A stretch of DNA of 33,989 bases, from contig NC_049995.1 of NCBI RefSeq assembly GCF_000003815.2, positions 8,622,285-8,656,273 on the forward strand, given 5' to 3'. The notes under the pieces were generated by a model. The model did not search any database. It was not told the origin of the DNA and saw nothing but the letters and a program-made list of their open reading frames with translations. The translations under genes and the position numbers were made by a program. Source of the stretch: Branchiostoma floridae (taxonomy: Eukaryota; Chordata; Leptocardii; Amphioxiformes; Branchiostomatidae). Below, in pieces: positions 1 to 9,788 of this stretch (the first letter of the stretch is position 1; each line of letters begins with the position of its first letter).

Positions 1-1506
1 AGTGCTTTCCCCAGCAGTGTCGACCCGCAGCGCACTGGTTTGTAAAAGAAAGAGAATGTAAGTTCATCTGTGACGGTAAGCAACATTATGGTACAATTTT
101 AAACTTTAAAACCGTACACAAACTGAAGCGCGTACCAACAAGCTTTCGATCAGTCCTCTGATCCTTTTCAAGTTGTAATGACCCAATGCCTATGTCACAC
201 ATCCAGACGGGCATCTACATCAGAGCCCGTCAGCCTTCCCTCAGCCGAGACGGGGGTCGATACCAACTTCCAAGCACCTTTGACCCTTTGTGATGTCACA
301 CTTCCGGTCTGGATGTGTGATATAGGCGTTGGGTCATTACAACTTGAAAAGGATCAGAGGAGTGATCGAAAGCTTGTTGGTAAGGGCTTTATTTTTGTGT
401 ACGGTTATAAAGTTTCGAATGTATCATAAAGAAGGGCGTTATTGTATCATCCATTCGGATCACTTTCAATGTTGTTACTTGGCAATGCTAATGTTTACAT
501 AATTGATAATATCCTACATTCCATACTGTCAATTAAAGCATGCATTCTTACAAAATCTGAAGTGTTATTTTTGTGTACGCGTATTTCAGTGTTGTAATGC
601 CTTTAAAACACATCAATTCCATGAAAGAAGGCAAATCTTGCAGTGCCATAGGTCTGTTTTGTAATTTTTAACATTATCAGATAAAAAAATCATGGCCATA
701 CTAGCCTCGTTTTGGTGCAATGACCCCGGATGACCCCGAAATATCCAAAATGGCCGCCATCACTGGAATCAGGCAGATTGGTCTGTTTTGTAATCTTTAA
801 CATTTTCAGATGACAAAAATAAAACCAATGGTCCTATGTATATTTTGTGATTATGAATTATCTAGCTTACTTGTATGGTAGAGGAAAACGGTAGTGACAT
901 GTTCCACGTCTGTGGCAACCTCAGTAGAGACCTCTGCTAGCTGGGAAAATGGTAACACCAGTAGTTCTTCTGCATTTGACATCAAGGCCTAAAAAGGGAG
1001 AAGGAAGAAACGATGCCTTACCATTACATAACTTTTCTTTATTATCATCATTATTAAACGTAAAATACAAAATACAAACACAGTGGTACTCAAGCTAAGA
1101 GCTTATGTTAGCGGCACCACTAACAAAATACAGTCAATAACATACAAAAAATTACGGGAATCGTCATTATAATTATATATAACGGAGGTAATATAAATTA
1201 AAAGATAATGCTAACAATGCCAATAGTGTACCGTAACGGTATTGATAACAACTTTACCTGTCTAAAGAATGGAGCTGCCTTAACTTTAGACAAGTCATTT
1301 GGCTTCGCCAACACAAGTGCCTTGTCTTTAAAGTCAGCAAAGCACACGAAGTAGTCTCGACCGTGATCGCGGAAAAACATGGCCGGGTTGGAAACTGGAA
1401 CTTTCTCCTTCCTTGCTTCAAAATCGCTGAACTGCGTGGGTTTGGCGCAAAGCCGACCAGCCTTCGAGTAGACCCCCTTCCAGCGGACTTGCAGTAGGTA
1501 CGCCAT
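1..1506 (-). CDS. Sulfotransferase-like P-loop protein, N-terminal part (3 exons, runs off left edge)
   Basis: Three exons on the minus strand join in frame: 1506-1258 (83 codons, phase 0), 988-871 (39 codons plus one base) and 34-1 (open to the window edge). The first starts at ATG 1506 (MAYLLQVRWKG...) and ends CAG|GTAAAG. The second follows TTTTTAG and ends ACAA|GTAAGC. The third follows a pyrimidine-rich tract ending CCAG. The joined product reads ...VTTVFLYHT-MRCGSTLLGKA; the segment RCGSTLL at about residues 124-130 resembles the 5'-phosphosulfate-binding P-loop (R-x-G-S/T-T-L-L) of sulfotransferases, preceded by a hydrophobic beta strand as expected. The first 120 residues match no family I can name. 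The P-loop reading depends on the short third exon, which is supported by acceptor quality and phase only. The catalytic part lies outside the window, so substrate and location cannot be read. Confidence 0.55.
86..433. repeat. Foldback (MITE-like) element with ~110-bp inverted arms
   Basis: Bases 101-215 are the near-perfect reverse complement of about 304-420, including the blocks AACAAGCTTTCGATCA and CAAGTTGTAATGACCCAA. Weaker inverted similarity reaches out to about 86 and 433. The arms enclose a spacer of about 85 bp. No transposase is present; the small open frame inside is a by-product of the arms. The element lies in intron 2 of the minus-strand sulfotransferase-like gene if exon 3 at 34-1 is real. 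Confidence 0.8.
651..823. repeat. Short local duplication (~42 bp, two copies)
   Basis: The block starting GGTCTGTTTTGTAAT at 651-692 recurs at 780-823 with few changes, separated by about 90 bp. It is noncoding and lies between exons 2 and 3 of the minus-strand gene. Confidence 0.6.
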
Positions 1507-1685
1507 CTTGTTTTCTGGATTTCAGCAGACAATTGTTTCAACGTATTTTAAAATAAATTGTAGCATCTATGGGTTAAAGGTGATCTACTAGTTATTCTTT
1601 GTACTATATATCTTCAAAATCGCAATTAGGTAAGGCACATTATAGGTACAGGGGGCAGACTAAATGCAAACATCTGTGTACAAAT

Positions 1686-1762
1686 GACACACACACATGC
1701 ACGCACACATGCACAATTGCACACACACCTACACACTACACACACGCGCGCGCGCACACACA
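1686..1762. repeat. Imperfect (AC)n/(CACG)n microsatellite
   Basis: An ACAC-rich tract with ACATGC and CGCG interruptions, upstream of the ATG at 1506 on the minus strand. It has no other visible content. Confidence 0.85.
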
Positions 1763-2029
1763 AATATTGTCACTGACGAAAGTCAGTGGATGCTATCTGC
1801 TGCCCTCCGAGCAGAAGTTACGCTCAGGCTGTTTTCTTTTGGACGTTTTGGGGGCTTTATCGGACTTTCTATTTTGTACTGTTTTCTTGGTGTCTCGCGG
1901 CCGCGACAAAAACGCCTAAAAACGTCAAACAACAGTCGGGGCCTAATTTCTGCTTGGAGAGTAGCTACCTGCAACGTCTGACCGTTTCAAAAATCATAAT
2001 CATTCAGTCGCTTGAGTAATCGCTATTTG

Positions 2030-2400
2030 GCGTACTGTTTCAACTCTTGGCCAAACCTCTGGTCCTGTAGTCGTGCATACCTATAATTTTCGAAAGAAAA
2101 GAGCTGTTTGAAGAGGCCACCAAATTCCACCCAAATTTCTTCACATTCACCGACAACAAGAAAACAATCCTCCGGCCTTCTAACATCACAAAACCCACAC
2201 AAATAGAAAAGATGGGGTCTTTCGGGATCGTCTTCCACTGTCTCCGAAAAAGAAGTCAATAACCCAGTTAGCTTTTAGACTAGAGTAGACACTTGCTATA
2301 TTGTTTTTTACACTGTTTGAAACCTGCAATAAGCCAACGGGCACGGATTTGCAATAAAACTTACTATAATACTGCAAAAATTATATAAACATACCGCTTG
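2030..2400 (-). repeat. Dispersed repeat copy shared with intron 1 of the SLC35G-like gene
   Basis: Bases 2080-2325 align in the same orientation with 11842-12062, with blocks such as GCTGTTTGAAGAGGCCACCA, GACAACAAGAAAACAAT and TGTTTTTTACACTGTTTGAA in common. Weaker similarity continues to about 2395 and about 12150. On the minus strand the copy has an open stretch with two cysteine pairs (LCGFCDVRRPEDC) ending at an AG|GTATGC donor-like site. The second copy is frameshifted at the same place. It could be an exon fragment of a multicopy gene or part of a mobile element. Confidence 0.6.
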
Positions 2401-3054
2401 ATAACAGACTTGTCTATGAACTTTGGACGATGTTGAGAAGCAGATAAGAGAATTCACCAGCTAGCCAGCCTGGATGTGCGCGACAATAAGTGTTATGCAG
2501 ATATTTATAGCCTCCTTTGCTCAAAATTGACCATGCTAAAGTCCTAATCAAAGGCAATGCAAATGTATGCATAATAACTGGGTCGGACAGCAGGCTTCTC
2601 AAGAAGGGGTTTCTGGAAAAGGGTGGGTTGGCTCCAGCTGGGTTGGCTCCACTCTACGGCTACCCTAATGGGACCGTAAGGTATACATGGTGGTTTTGCC
2701 TCTACTGATTTTTAAAAGCTAGAATGGCTTAATAAAACAATTACGGCTAAAGGTGTAATAGAATGAAGGCAACAGTTTGTTCAAATGTTGGCTACTGTCT
2801 TCTAGTCAATGGTTGGTTGGTCAGCGGAATATAGCACCATTTACACTGTGTTTACTAATCAAACTTCTGCTCATTGAAATTATTACTAGCAATGTCAGTA
2901 GTAACTTGGTGATATTCAAGATATGACTACAACCCAAAATCATCATTTAGTAATAACCTCTATTGCCAGAACTGTGTAATCTTTACTTTATCTCCAGGCA
3001 GATTTACCAGTGTCATAAGATAGTATCAAAGCTGGCTAAGGAGAATAGCTGGCC

Positions 3055-3058
<4 letters not shown>

Positions 3059-3118
<60 letters not shown>

Positions 3119-3172
3119 TGTGTGTGTATGTGTGTGTTTGTGTGTGTTTGTGTGTGTGTTTGTGATATGTGT
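3059..3172. repeat. (TG)n microsatellite
   Basis: An almost pure TG tract of about 115 bp with TTTG and TATG interruptions toward its end. Open frames across it encode only Cys-Val repeats and are not genes. It abuts a fragment (3023-3060) of the foldback family seen whole at 14088-14230. Confidence 0.95.
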
Positions 3173-3529
3173 ATTCGCCCGCTGCAACATTGTCATGTGC
3201 GCACTACATATATATTCAGTGTTCCATTTCTTATCAAGCCACCCGTAGTCACAAAGACAAATCTATACGGCTATTACAAGATTGCAAACGACATCGTTGA
3301 ACTAAATGACCCGTAACTGAATAAATCTTGTACGCAACATGCTGGTACTATTGACCTATTACCCCGGTTGTCAGAAATGTCATTTTCTGGTACATTAAAA
3401 AGTAAGTAACATGATGCATGGTTCCATTGACTAAAGTAGTACTCGGTTAGCAGGACTTAAAGTTGTACATTACTACCCAATTTTCTTAACATAACATAAC
3501 TTCAGTATATGTCCCAACTATGCTGTTTG

Positions 3530-3632
3530 TTTATGTATGTTTCCAGGGATACCTGAAAAGCAGGCTGAAGCCTGAGTGTGATTTCACCCTGGTAAAATTA
3601 ATAAATAATTATGATGATGATTGCGGAAGTGA
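3530..3632 (+). repeat. Possible 3' tail of a degraded retroelement
   Basis: A stretch ending TTCACCCTGGTAAAATTAAT, then AATAAATAATTATGATGATG. This resembles the end of a non-LTR retrotransposon or SINE with a simple-repeat tail. There is no coding remnant. The call rests on tail form only. Confidence 0.3.
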
Positions 3633-3879
3633 TGATTTGAGCCGTACACATGCATAATAAAAAAACTCACTCACCTAATGCGTACACGAGGCAGTGGTTT
3701 CCCGTCTTTCTACATATAACGAAGAGATCTGTGTTGCAGTAGGCATCATAAATGGAAGGTAAGTTGCACCGTATACCCTATACAGCTAAACATAAAGTTT
3801 AATGTGTCAATAGCGGGTTAAAAAATTATTTTTGGCAAGTCTCTACGTTATTTTGAAATTCTTGGGTACATGTACGTTA

Positions 3880-4022
3880 TGGCAATCGTCCGAAATACAA
3901 AAGATAGCAAAATGCACAAAACGTAAGAAAATTCTTTCTTTTTAATCTCTGAAATTGGTTGAGTAATCTTTCGAACCCCGCAGTGCCGCACCGGTGCCCC
4001 AAGTGCAGTGAGATACCACCTG
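3880..4022 (-). repeat. GC-rich foldback family, single arm (copy A)
   Basis: Read on the minus strand this segment aligns with 7529-7650 almost throughout, including CACCGGTGCGGCAC, GCGGGGTTCGAAAGATTACT and AATTTCAGAGAT. It appears to be one arm and part of the loop of the element that is complete at 7529-7775. Confidence 0.7.
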
Positions 4023-4269
4023 AAGTGTTGTGAACAGAGTGTTTCTATTTGACCAATAGTCCAGTCACTGTTTTTTGTAGCTTCCAAGACTCAGTTCCTG
4101 TTCACGAATTTTAGGAAAAATACCCCGCGCCTTTTACACCAAGGAGCAAGAATATAATATTTCACATCTGACAATGACAATTGTGTCCAAGACAACTCAG
4201 CATTTGTATTGTTGCAAAAAGTGGTTGACAATATTTTGATAAAGAAATATCTGACATCAAAGTCAAAGT

Positions 4270-4535
4270 CCTTTCGGTGTCTGATGGAGCATAGGGCGGC
4301 GACTATCTCCTTTCAGTGGCCCTGGGGCACACAACTTTGTGCAATCACTACAGCAGGGGCTAGTCCACTGGTAGTGGCGTGTGTTCAACTTCTATACGTA
4401 CTCTTTCCCAAATGCTGAGTGTTAAGCAGAGAGAGCAACATGTACCATTTTTAAAGTCTTTGCTATGACTGGGCCGGGGATTGAAGTCACGACCTACCGA
4501 ACGCAAGGCGAACACTCTACCCACTTGGTCAGAAA
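4270..4535 (-). mobile_element. tRNA-derived SINE
   Basis: On the minus strand, TGACCAAGTGGGTAGAG (from 4531) resembles a pol III A box (TRGCNNAGYGG). About 40 bases on, GACTTCAATCC (near 4484) resembles a B box (GGTTCGANTCC). The block CAATCACTACAGCAGG through AGTGTTAAGCAGAGA recurs at 30620-30720, so this is a multicopy family. The spacing of the boxes and the loss of the rest of a tRNA fold argue for a SINE head rather than a functional tRNA. Confidence 0.65.
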
Positions 4536-4588
4536 AGAGGGCTAAAGGACTACTTCGAAGGACGGAGGAAAGGGAGTAGGGAAGGAGA

Positions 4589-4731
<143 letters not shown>

Positions 4732-4841
4732 TCTTGTGAAGTAAGCGGGTACTTGTATTCATGATGTTGTTTACAACAATAAGAAGAATGTCACTGTGTG
4801 TAAACGTGTAAAAACTAGTCCTATAAATGATGTCTCTTTCA

Positions 4842-4922
4842 GCACCAAGGAGAGACACTGTCTCTAAAGCACCAAGGAGAGATACTGTCTCTAAAGCACC
4901 AAGGAGAGATATTGTCTCGTTA
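4842..4922. repeat. Three tandem copies of a 27-bp unit
   Basis: The unit starts GCACCAAGGAGAGA and is repeated three times with a 27-bp period. Each copy contains the imperfect palindrome GAGACACTGTCTC or GAGATACTGTCTC. It lies about 210 bp upstream of the dehydratase start codon. Confidence 0.85.
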
Positions 4923-5133
4923 AAACATTAACGAGAAAGGTGTAAATGCGTTTAAGTTCACTGGGATTTAATCTCGCGGTAGCGGGAAAAGGACATTTCG
5001 TGTTGGTTTTAAGATCCGCGGTAAAGCGGCCACCGCGAAAACCGCGAACATTAAACCACCGGGAAAGTTTTTGTATTTATAGTACAATCCGTGCACCGGT
5101 CTTGCACATAATATACTCTTTAATACAGGAAAG

Positions 5134-8100
5134 ATGACTGACCTCAATGGTGACCTCCTAACCATAGAGCAGATATCGGGTGCCAGACAGGTGCTGCAGA
5201 CCAGTGGCCTGTGTTTCCACACCCCTGTACTGCACCATGTACAGACTCTGTGTGGGCTGGACTCCGACATAGATCTGTACCTCAAACTGGAGAATATGCA
5301 GAACACGGGTGAGGTTTGATCACTTTTAAACTTGCATGATAATAATTGTTAAATAAAAACTGTGGATAAAAGAAATTCCTCACGACACTTATAATTGACG
5401 TCTACGCCATTTTCTGAAGATTTATTTAGTGTTCATATAATAAGCCGTTTTGGAGATACAGGAGTTAGAAGGGGCGGGCCTCAACATCCCAGATTGACCG
5501 AAAAAGGCCGATCTGAAGAGGGTTAAAGTATAGCAAAAAAGCAATGAAACAAAGAAAATGATTAGGTGATCTTGAATTCGCGATCATTGTTAACTTTTCT
5601 TATACAGTCCTATACGAGAATGACAGTCTCTGCCACATAGGGCACATCTGTAAGCTGACTCAGGTCTGTTGAATAGCTCTTTTCGCAGGATCTGCTTTTC
5701 TTCTGCCATGCGCATCAGTCTGGTTTCTCCTGATTTTAGCTGCCTGGACAATGTGCATCTCCAGCTGGATCTGTCATTTGCAAGGTCCTCCCAGTGCTCA
5801 TTGTTATTAACTTAACGATATTATGACTATTTAGGTTCCTTTAAGATCCGAGGATTAGTGAACCAGATGACCCACATCTCAGATTCCGCGGTCCGAGGAC
5901 AGACCCATCTCATCAGTATGTCGTGTGGGAACTTTGGGAAGGCGTTTGCCTACATGGTCCAGCAGAAGGGTCTGAAGGGGACGGTGTTCATGCCTGACAC
6001 TGCATCGGCCAGCAGGGCTGAGCTCATCAAGGTGGGAACACATAGCCCTAACACCAACCCTACCCCTAACCCCCTAACCCTAACCCTAACCCTACATGGT
6101 CCAACAGAAAGTGTCTGAAGGGAACGATGTTCATGCCTGACACTGCATCGGCCAGCAGGGCTGAGCTTATCAAGGTGGGAACACATAACACCACCCCTAT
6201 CCCTGACCCTGACCCTTAACCCAAATCCTAACACTAACTTGAAGCCTAACCCTAACCCTAACCCTAACCCTAACCCTAACCCTAACCCTAACCCTAACCC
6301 TAACCCTAACCCTAACCCTAACCCTTACCCTAGTCCTAGTCCTAGTCCTAGTCCTAGTCCTAGTCCTAGCCCTAGCCCTAGCCCTAGCCCTAACCCTAAC
6401 CCTAACCCTAACCCTTACCCTAGCCCTAGCCCTAGCCCTAGCCCTAGCCCTAGCCCTAGCCCTAGCCCTAACCCTAGCCCTAGCCGTAGCCCTAGCCGTA
6501 GCCCTAGCCCTAATTTCAATCACGCAGTAAAATTGTGTCCAGTTGAAATTGATTATGTGAGGTGTACCTAAGGGTTTGGTACCAGGCCCCCTTTTGTTTC
6601 TGGTAATAATTTGTTACACTATATGCATCTTGGACTGCCCAAACCATTTGCTAACTTTCTGTGCTTGTTATTGTTATTACTATTTTATTTGTCTTTTTGA
6701 GAGGTGCTAGTGATGCTAATATTAGCATGTTGCATCGCCTCTCTGTCCTGTATTGTACTTTGTTGATCAATGAATTAACAAAAATTGATTATGTTGACGA
6801 CAGAGTTATGGCGTCGGTGTAAAGATGGTGCCCATGGCTGAGTTGGAACCTGCGGTGAACAAGTGTCTCATGGATAGCAACACCATGAATCTTTTTCATG
6901 ATAACATCGATGTCATGGCTGGGAATGGCAGGTGAGTCAGAGACTGTGCTTGTTTAAGGTACTTCTAACATTAGCCCTAACCACCTTGTAGTATAAGATG
7001 AAATCTCATATGTAGTTGCACTTGTTAACCAAATGCTATGGTTCCATTTGGAGAAAGGAACCCTCCTGGGATATTCTGCGGTTACGTGTACCTGGCTATT
7101 TTGGAGCATAACGGGCAACTGGATTGTTACAGGTTTGCGATAGCACAACCTGTATTGGCTTCGTTAGCGGGATAAGGCGCCGCCATGTTGTATCCTAGTT
7201 TTAACATAAAGTTAAAATCAACCCGGGACCTGGCAACAAATAGTCGCCATGGTCTAATCGTGATGAAAACACCAAGACGTACCATGCGATATCGGACAGT
7301 CCACTGGGACGTATTTCGGTTTCAGAGCCCGGTCAGGGCACTGGTTAGTTGAATGTCTTGAACACCTGCATATCTTTAGTGTTCATACCTTGGAGATTAC
7401 TGATGCATTTGTAGATTTCTTCGCATTCAACCTTTCGACAGAAATTCTCACTTATCTATGCTCTGATACCCCTATATGTCCTGACCGAATTACGTTCACC
7501 CCTATGCTATGACCCACCTTTGGTTAAGGTGTTATCTCACTGCAGCTTGGGCACCGGTGCGGCACCGCGGGGTTCGAAAGATTACTCAACGAATTTCAGA
7601 GATAAAGAACGAATTTTCTCACGGTCTGTGTATTTTGCTGTCTTCTAAGTCATACTTTTACGTATAACGCAATATCTAAATTATGAAAATCGGCGAAAAT
7701 TCAAAATTACACAACAGTGCCGCAGTGAACGAACCCCGCAGGGCCGCACCGATGCCCCAAGTGCAGTGGAGGTTTAGGGGGGTCAAAACATATGGTTGTT
7801 GGAACATAACCAGACTGTTTTTGTGTGCTGTTTTGCTCCTTGTGTGACTACTAGTGTGGGGCTGGAGATATTAGAGGACGTTCCTGACCCGGATGTGGTG
7901 GTGGTGTGCTGTGGAGGGGGAGGTTTGCTAGGTGGAACAGCCGCAGCCATCAAGCTGTCAGGACGGAGCAACACACGAGTGTACGGCGTAGAACCGGAAG
8001 GAGGTGATAAGTGTTTGGAATTATCGTTAATCATAGTGTATGTTACCATAGAATATTGATTTTGGTCCCTTTTCCTGTATATAGTGTTGACGAAATATTG

Positions 8101-8865
8101 TAACCCACAAAAATTAGACTTCATTGCGTCCTCGAGCCACGGCGGCATCGAATACTTGCTGCTTAAATGTTGCTATTGAATGGAATAGAGCTGCTTCATC
8201 GTATCACGTAGAAAAGATTGACTTTGGTAATAGTTCTTAGGTTGCCTTTAAGACATGTTGTGTTTTCCTGCTCTTGATGTTGTACTACAGCGCCCTCTAT
8301 GTATGAAAGCAGAAAGGCAGTCAAACCTGTGGTAGTCCAAGGAAAGACCAAAGTATTAGGACTGGCGCCACCCTATACAGGTAAAGAAGTCTTGATATGG
8401 ACTAGAAATTTTCAGAGCACCCCCCCCCCCTCCCTCCAAGTGATTAAATTGCAGAATGACGCTAAGGCCACAGCAAATAAATTTTATGGATGGCATCAGC
8501 GCGCATATTAATTCTTTCGCCTGACTTCAGAAAAAAAAAGGATTATGTGATACTTTCTGTTTCAACCTAATAGTTTTATGTTTAATTGAAATGCTATTAA
8601 GAATACTCCATTTCTCCATGCAGGTTACAATGCTTTCAGACTCAACGTAGAGTTCGTAGACGATGTAGTTCTGGTCAGCGATGACGAGATCGTCGCGGCG
8701 GTGAAGCGGCTGTTCTCCCGGGGACTGGTGGTGGAGCCGGCGGGCGCTGCGGCCTTTGCCGCGGTCATGTCCGGCAAGATACCGGACGTCAAGGGGAAGA
8801 AAGTAGTCGTTGTCATAACTGGAGGGAACGTCACAACTCAAGAACTGAACAAGATCTGTGGATAA
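5134..8865 (+). CDS. PLP-dependent serine/threonine dehydratase (serine racemase-like), complete, 6 exons
   Basis: Exons 5134-5308, 5835-6031, 6804-6931, 7855-8003, 8291-8380 and 8624-8865 join at GT-AG sites (981 nt, 326 residues, usual length for the family). The family is fold-type II PLP enzymes: they deaminate L-serine or L-threonine to 2-oxoacids plus ammonia, and some members racemise serine. The PLP lysine is K62 in TGSFKIRG. The substrate loop is SCGNFG (88-93). The phosphate-binding loop is GGGGLLGG (187-194). The C-terminal ITGGN supplies the residue facing the pyridine nitrogen. The residue matching Ser84 of human serine racemase is Cys89, neither the Ser of racemases nor the Ala of threonine deaminases. 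There is no ACT domain, so no isoleucine-type allostery is expected. There is no signal peptide, so it is probably cytosolic. Partial copies of exons 2 and 6 lie nearby. Dehydratase against racemase activity cannot be settled from sequence. Confidence 0.93.
5430..5525 (+). repeat. Dispersed repeat shared with 15350-15485 (inverted)
   Basis: The segment with AATAAGCCGTTTTGGAG and GGGCGGGCCTCAA lies in dehydratase intron 1. It aligns with the reverse complement of 15420-15485 downstream of the methyltransferase gene. It is a noncoding multicopy repeat of unknown class. Confidence 0.6.
6046..6515 (+). repeat. Interstitial telomere-type repeat array, interrupted by an exon copy
   Basis: This sits in dehydratase intron 2, beginning about 15 bp after the exon 2 donor. 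It starts as irregular CCCTAAC repeats (6046-6092), is interrupted by a partial copy of exon 2 (6093-6178), then resumes as CCCTAA units (about 6245-6328), CCTAGT units (about 6330-6368), CCCTAG units, a second CCCTAA block (about 6388-6416) and CCCTAG/CCGTAG units to about 6515. CCCTAA is the complement of the animal telomere repeat TTAGGG. Long open frames across it (Pro-Asn, Arg-Val) are artefacts of the 6-bp period. Confidence 0.95.
6093..6184 (+). pseudogene. Partial tandem copy of dehydratase exon 2 (3' half plus donor)
   Basis: This repeats 5951-6042 with a 142-bp period, including the end of the exon and the donor GTGGGAACACATA. One inserted base near AGAAAGTGTCTG shifts the frame relative to the original, and there is no acceptor in front, so it is not expected to be used. 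It is embedded in telomere-type repeats, and the duplication unit contains exon end, donor and repeat tract. Confidence 0.9.
7529..7775 (+). repeat. GC-rich foldback element (copy B) in dehydratase intron 3
   Basis: The left arm (CACCGGTGCGGCACCGCGGG and flanks, 7529-7580) is the inverted copy of 7722-7770 (CCCCGCAGGGCCGCACCGAT and flanks). The two arms enclose an AT-rich loop. The left arm and loop also match copy A at 3880-4022 on the other strand. Any RNA through the intron could form a strong hairpin about 80 bp before the exon 4 acceptor. Confidence 0.75.
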
Positions 8866-9788
8866 TATTATTTATTCGAAGGATGTGTAACGTTAGTTCA
8901 CTTTTTTCTCAGGGTAACCTATATCAGTTGTTTTACAAGTACTTGTATTTTACCGGCCTTTGCCGCGCTTATTATTAGGTTCGGCACAGAGACCATGGTA
9001 CCGCTCTCAACCATCCTCTGGGTTCGGCAAGATACCAGGCGTCAAAGGGAAGAAAGTGGTCTTTGTAATAACTGGAAGGAACGTCACAACTCAAGAACTG
9101 AACAAGATTTGTGGATAATATTAATGAATGAAAGACCTTTATTGTACATTTATGCTCAAACAAGCTAAGTCCAGGTACAGGTCATAGCGACAAGGCACCG
9201 TTGATATAAGAAAAGCGTTATCTTTCTACAGAGACTACCACATGCTATAGTATTTACAGGTTCAACTTGTTCTCGCTTCTTAAGACAATTGTAAACATAC
9301 GGGCAGATATAATCAATAATACAGGATTATCATATGGTTGTATAAGGAAATATGAATTTTTCCTTACTATTTATATAACGGAAATTAGGGAACATATCTT
9401 GCATGCAAACGAAGAGGACATTAGTTAATTAAGCTTTCATTGGTATATCATAAATATATAAAGTACAGTCAACAATAAAGTGATACACATCCTCTATCTT
9501 ATTTAGGTTGCAATGTTGTCAGATTCTTTGCTGCATATGAATGAGGTTATGTCTGCCCTTTTCAAAATGGAGTTTGTGTGAACTAATATAATAATGATAT
9601 ATGTAATGCAAGTAACGCACATTTTTCACAGGGTACTATAGTAACCTATATCAGTTGTTTTCGGGCATTTGGGGATACCATGTCGACGGACGGTGGTTTC
9701 AAACTTCACTTGCTAGAAAAAACTCTTAAATATATTCCTACTTCCGTTAATTTCACAGTTTCAAAGCCTTAGTGCAAACAGAACACAT
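8866..9788. other. Convergent intergenic region between dehydratase and SLC35G-like genes
   Basis: This holds the 3' ends of two convergent genes. A degenerate copy of dehydratase exon 6 ends at 9118. A plus-strand AATAAA at 9474-9479 and a minus-strand AATAAA (read from TTTATT at 9138-9143) are candidate polyadenylation signals. A 20-bp block at 8915-8934 is repeated at 9642-9661. No gene is seen. Confidence 0.6.
8953..9118 (+). pseudogene. Degenerate copy of dehydratase terminal exon
   Basis: Bases 9023-9118 repeat the last 32 codons of exon 6, ending in the same KICG-stop. Of nine changed codons, five are silent and four alter the residue, including GGN to GRN in the conserved ITGGN motif. 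The stretch before it keeps only CGGCCTTTGCCGCG of the exon. The reading frame is still open, and an AG at 8979 would be in phase as an acceptor. Using it would delete conserved core residues, so a pseudo-exon is the better reading. Confidence 0.85.

Noticed and set aside
2963-3316. Cys-Val repeat open frame
   Set aside because: Product of the (TG)n microsatellite only.
4440-4535. tRNA gene on the minus strand
   Set aside because: A and B boxes are recognisable but no cloverleaf with acceptor stem can be built, and part of the sequence is repeated at 30600. A SINE head explains it.
4842-4922. CRISPR-like spaced repeat
   Set aside because: The units are directly adjacent with no unique spacers, and the genome is eukaryotic.
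6197-6571. Long open frames on both strands encoding Pro-Asn, Pro-Ser or Arg-Val repeats
   Set aside because: They follow from the 6-bp period of the telomere-type array, which has no stops in several frames. There is no start context or splice structure.
5134-8865. Naming the PLP enzyme serine racemase outright
   Set aside because: The Ser84-equivalent residue is Cys and the loop His is Phe, so racemase activity cannot be assumed. The family call is kept broad.
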